From assembly GCA_022599775.1 (NCBI GenBank), contig JAHZLQ010000038.1, forward strand, positions 1-64,000: a DNA stretch of 64,000 nt, written 5' to 3'. The DNA comes from Gammaproteobacteria bacterium (GTDB lineage Bacteria > Pseudomonadota > Gammaproteobacteria > Nevskiales > Nevskiaceae). Each line of letters starts with the position of its first letter. The stretch's first letter is position 1. The position numbers were made by a program, and so were the translations under genes. Below are positions 61,739 through 64,000 of the stretch, one piece after another. The notes below the pieces were generated by a model. That model saw nothing but the letters and a program-made list of their open reading frames with translations. It ran no database searches and had not been told where the DNA came from.

Positions 61739-64000
61739 CGGGTTTCTCCTTGAAGGTCGAGCGGTTCGAGTCGTCGTCCGCGTTCGCGCAGCGCCCGATC
61801 GAGCAGCTGCGAGAGATTGAGCGACTCGCGCGACGCGCTCTGGGCAAACTGCTCGCGACAGCTGAAGCCGTTGGTGACGATCAATGTGTCGGAATCGGCG
61901 GCGCGCACCGCCGGCAGCGGCCCGAGTTCGCCGATCTGCAGCGACAGCTCATAGCTTTCGGCACGAAAGCCGAACGAACCGGCCATGCCGCAACAGCCGT
62001 GGTCGAGCCATTGGATGTCGAGCCCGGTGGCGTCCAGCAGACGCCGCTCGGCGTCGCTGTCCAGCGAGGCGTGATGATGGCAATGGGTATGCACCAGCGC
62101 CTTGCCGTGCAGGCGCGGCGGCACGTAGCCGCAGCGGTCCAGGAATTCGCTGAGCAGAAAACTGTTCTTGGCCAGCGCGCGGGCGCGTGGGTCGGCGGGA
62201 AACAACTGCGGCAGTTCGTCGCGAAAGCTCGCCACGCAGGACGGTTCCAGTCCTACGATCGGTACGCCGCGGCGCAGCGGCTCGTTGAGCGCGTCGAGTA
62301 TCGCGCCGAGTTGGCGGCGCGCCTGGTCGAGCAGGCCTTCGGCGTACAGGGGCCGTCCGCAGCACAGCGCCTGCTCCGGAATGCGGACGCGATAGCCGGC
62401 GTCTTCGAGTACGCGCACCGCGGCCTTCAAGGGTTCCGGCTGGAAATGGTTGTTCCAGGTGTCCGGCCACAGTACGACCTCGGCCGTGGTCGTGGTCGTG
62501 GCCACGGGCTCGCGCGCGCCGAACCAGGCGCGGAAGCTCTGCCGGGCGTAGCTCGGCATCCGGCGCTGGCGCGCGATGCCGGCCAGCGCTTTGCTGAGGG
62601 CGCCGATGCCCGGCGCGCCCAGCAGGAAATTGACGAACCGCGGCAGCCGCGAGGCGATGCGGCTCCACCACCAGATCAGGCCCATCGAATAGGCCGCGCG
62701 CGGCCGCAGCCGGCCGCGGTAATGGCGCGACATGAATTCGGCCTTGTAGGTGGCCATGTCGACATCGACCGGGCAGTCGCGCTTGCAACCCTTGCAGGCC
62801 AGGCACAGATCCAGCGCCTCGTGCACGTCCTTGCTGCGGAATCCGCCGCGGATCGGGCCGGACTTGAGCATCTCGAACAGCAGGCGCGCGCGGCCGCGCG
62901 TGGAATGGCGCTCCTCCTGCGTGGCGCGGTAGCTGGGGCACATCACGCCGCCTTCCTGCTTGCGGCATTTGCCGATGCCGACACAACGGTTCACGGCGGT
63001 GGCGAAGCTGTGCCGGTCGTCCGGATAGTCGAAGGCCGAATCGATCAGCGGTGGATCGAAGTCGGGGCCGGAACGCAGGTTCGACAGGGCCGGGTAGGGG
63101 TCGACCAGCTTGCCGGGATTCATGCGGCCGCGCGGATCCCACAGCCCCTTGAAGCGGCGGAAGGCGTCGACCAGGGCGTCGCCGTACATGCGGCCCAGCA
63201 GTTCGGCGCGCGCCTGGCCGTCGCCGTGTTCGCCGGACAGCGATCCGCCGTAGCGCACCACCAGGTCCGCCGCCTCGGTGAGGAAGGCGTGCCATTGCGC
63301 GACGCCGGCTTCGGTCTTGAGCTCGTAGCCGATGCGGCAGTGCACGCAGCCGTCGCCGAAATGTCCGTACAGCGAGGCCGCGTAGCCGTAGCGCTGCAAC
63401 AGCGCACGAAAGTCCCGCAGATAGTCGCCGAGGTGCGCCGGCGGCACCGCCGCGTCCTCCCAGCCGGGATGGGTCTCGTGCTCGCCCGGCACATGCGCGG
63501 TGGCGCCGAGCGCGGACTCGCGAATGGCCCACAGTTCGTGTTCTTCAACCGGATCGTCGAACAGCTTGCTGCTCGGCGTGTCTTCGCCCTCATCCACCGC
63601 CTGCTGCAGGCGGTGTGCGCGCTCGGCCGCCTGCTCACGCGTATCGCCGCCGAATTCCACCAGCAGCCAGCCGCCGCCGCGGGGCAGCAGGGCGCGGTTC
63701 GCCGCGTGCATGTGCTTCTTCTTCATGCCCTCGATCAGCGTGTCGTCGATGCCTTCGAGCCCGATCGGATCGTGCTCGAGTACCGCCGGCACGGCGTCGG
63801 CGGCGCGATAGACGTCCGCGTAGCCGAGCACCAGCAGGCAGCGCTGGCGCGGATTCGGCAGCAGGCACAATTCGGCTTCGAGCACGATCATGCAAGTCCC
63901 CTCGGACCCGACCAGGGCGCGCGCCACGTTGAAGCCGTTTTCCGGCAGCAGCTCATCGAGATTGAAACCGGAGACGCGGCGCGGAATGTCCGGATAGTTC
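61735..64000 (-). CDS. FAD-linked oxidase fused to Fe-S/CCG domains (5' end outside window)
   Basis: At least 755 residues, continuing past the right edge. The visible order is: end of the FAD-binding module (GSEGTCMIVLEAELCLLPNP), FAD-oxidase C-terminal domain (GSLSGEHGDGQARAELLGRMYGD), ferredoxin-like Fe-S motifs (GKCRKQEGGVMCPSYRATQEERHSTRGRA then CLACKGCKRDCPVD), and two CCG-type motifs (CCGRPLYAEGLL and DHGCCGMAGSFG). This GlcD-GlpC-like fusion is typical of D-lactate or D-2-hydroxyacid (YdiJ-like) dehydrogenases that pass electrons to the respiratory chain. Substrate not decidable. It is the first visible gene of the minus-strand operon. Confidence 0.9.
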   Translation of the reverse strand, partial: NYPDIPRRVSGFNLDELLPENGFNVARALVGSEGTCMIVLEAELCLLPNPRQRCLLVLGYADVYRAADAVPAVLEHDPIGLEGIDDTLIEGMKKKHMHAANRALLPRGGGWLLVEFGGDTREQAAERAHRLQQAVDEGEDTPSSKLFDDPVEEHELWAIRESALGATAHVPGEHETHPGWEDAAVPPAHLGDYLRDFRALLQRYGYAASLYGHFGDGCVHCRIGYELKTEAGVAQWHAFLTEAADLVVRYGGSLSGEHGDGQARAELLGRMYGDALVDAFRRFKGLWDPRGRMNPGKLVDPYPALSNLRSGPDFDPPLIDSAFDYPDDRHSFATAVNRCVGIGKCRKQEGGVMCPSYRATQEERHSTRGRARLLFEMLKSGPIRGGFRSKDVHEALDLCLACKGCKRDCPVDVDMATYKAEFMSRHYRGRLRPRAAYSMGLIWWWSRIASRLPRFVNFLLGAPGIGALSKALAGIARQRRMPSYARQSFRAWFGAREPVATTTTTAEVVLWPDTWNNHFQPEPLKAAVRVLEDAGYRVRIPEQALCCGRPLYAEGLLDQARRQLGAILDALNEPLRRGVPIVGLEPSCVASFRDELPQLFPADPRARALAKNSFLLSEFLDRCGYVPPRLHGKALVHTHCHHHASLDSDAERRLLDATGLDIQWLDHGCCGMAGSFGFRAESYELSLQIGELGPLPAVRAADSDTLIVTNGFSCREQFAQSASRESLNLSQLLDRALRERGRRLEPLDLQGETR

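Noticed and set aside
61949..63532. 527-codon minus-strand frame inside the FAD/Fe-S gene
   Set aside because: Arg/Gly/Ala-rich out-of-frame shadow of the conserved oxidoreductase.
1..64000. CRISPR array, tRNA or rRNA genes
   Set aside because: I looked for regularly spaced short repeats and for tRNA-like or rRNA-like stretches and saw none. A covariance-model scan would be decisive.

Overview
The window is a high-GC proteobacterial chromosome segment, almost fully coding on both strands. The best guess is a gammaproteobacterium of the Xanthomonadales/Nevskiales/Steroidobacterales kind. The basis is a TtpC-type TonB operon, the HflK/HflC-like module, Ku-LigD and topoisomerase IB. This is an inference from gene content, because no rRNA or tRNA lies in the window.

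Left part (1-6.8 kb): the tail of an unidentified gene, then a seven-gene energy-transduction operon. Its order is DUF3450, ExbB with a large periplasmic domain (TtpC-like), ExbB, ExbD, ExbD, TonB and a secreted TPR protein. A minus-strand secreted protein with two TonB-C-like repeats follows.

Centre (7.1-50.6 kb): the outstanding feature is a co-directional array of SIXTEEN amidase-signature enzymes, called A1-A16 here. It also holds two L-asparaginase-like proteins and one acetamidase/formamidase-family protein. All appear to carry export signals (Sec in the first part, Tat in the last part), and all sixteen amidases keep the Lys / cis-Ser / Ser catalytic residues. By length and motifs they fall into five subfamilies: short Sec (A1, A6, A7, A11), about 660 aa (A2, A3, A4), about 770 aa with a Cys-rich insert (A5, A8, A9, A10), Tat type (A12/A14 and A13/A16), and one divergent Tat member (A15). 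Inside the array sit a secreted protein with three TonB-C repeats, three SPFH (HflK/HflC-like) membrane proteins and a heavy-metal-type P-type ATPase. These are chained to A6-A7 by overlapping or abutting stop and start codons. An IS4-family element with perfect inverted repeats and a target duplication is inserted between A8 and A9. My reading is a periplasmic amide-deconstruction locus, probably releasing ammonia or carboxylates from a complex or diverse amide diet and fed by TonB-dependent uptake. The substrate cannot be read from sequence.

Right part (51-64 kb): Ku and three-domain LigD (bacterial NHEJ). Then comes a small integron-cassette-like island without an integrase: a HigBA-type toxin-antitoxin cassette with its own promoter and attC site, a DUF2442 gene, and a probable group IIC intron remnant on the opposite strand. 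Next are an EF-hand secreted protein, topoisomerase IB and a small hydrophilic protein. Last is a minus-strand operon of overlapping or nearly touching genes: FAD/Fe-S oxidoreductase (cut by the window edge), sensory-rhodopsin-transducer-family protein, SDR dehydrogenase and GH13 alpha-glucosidase.
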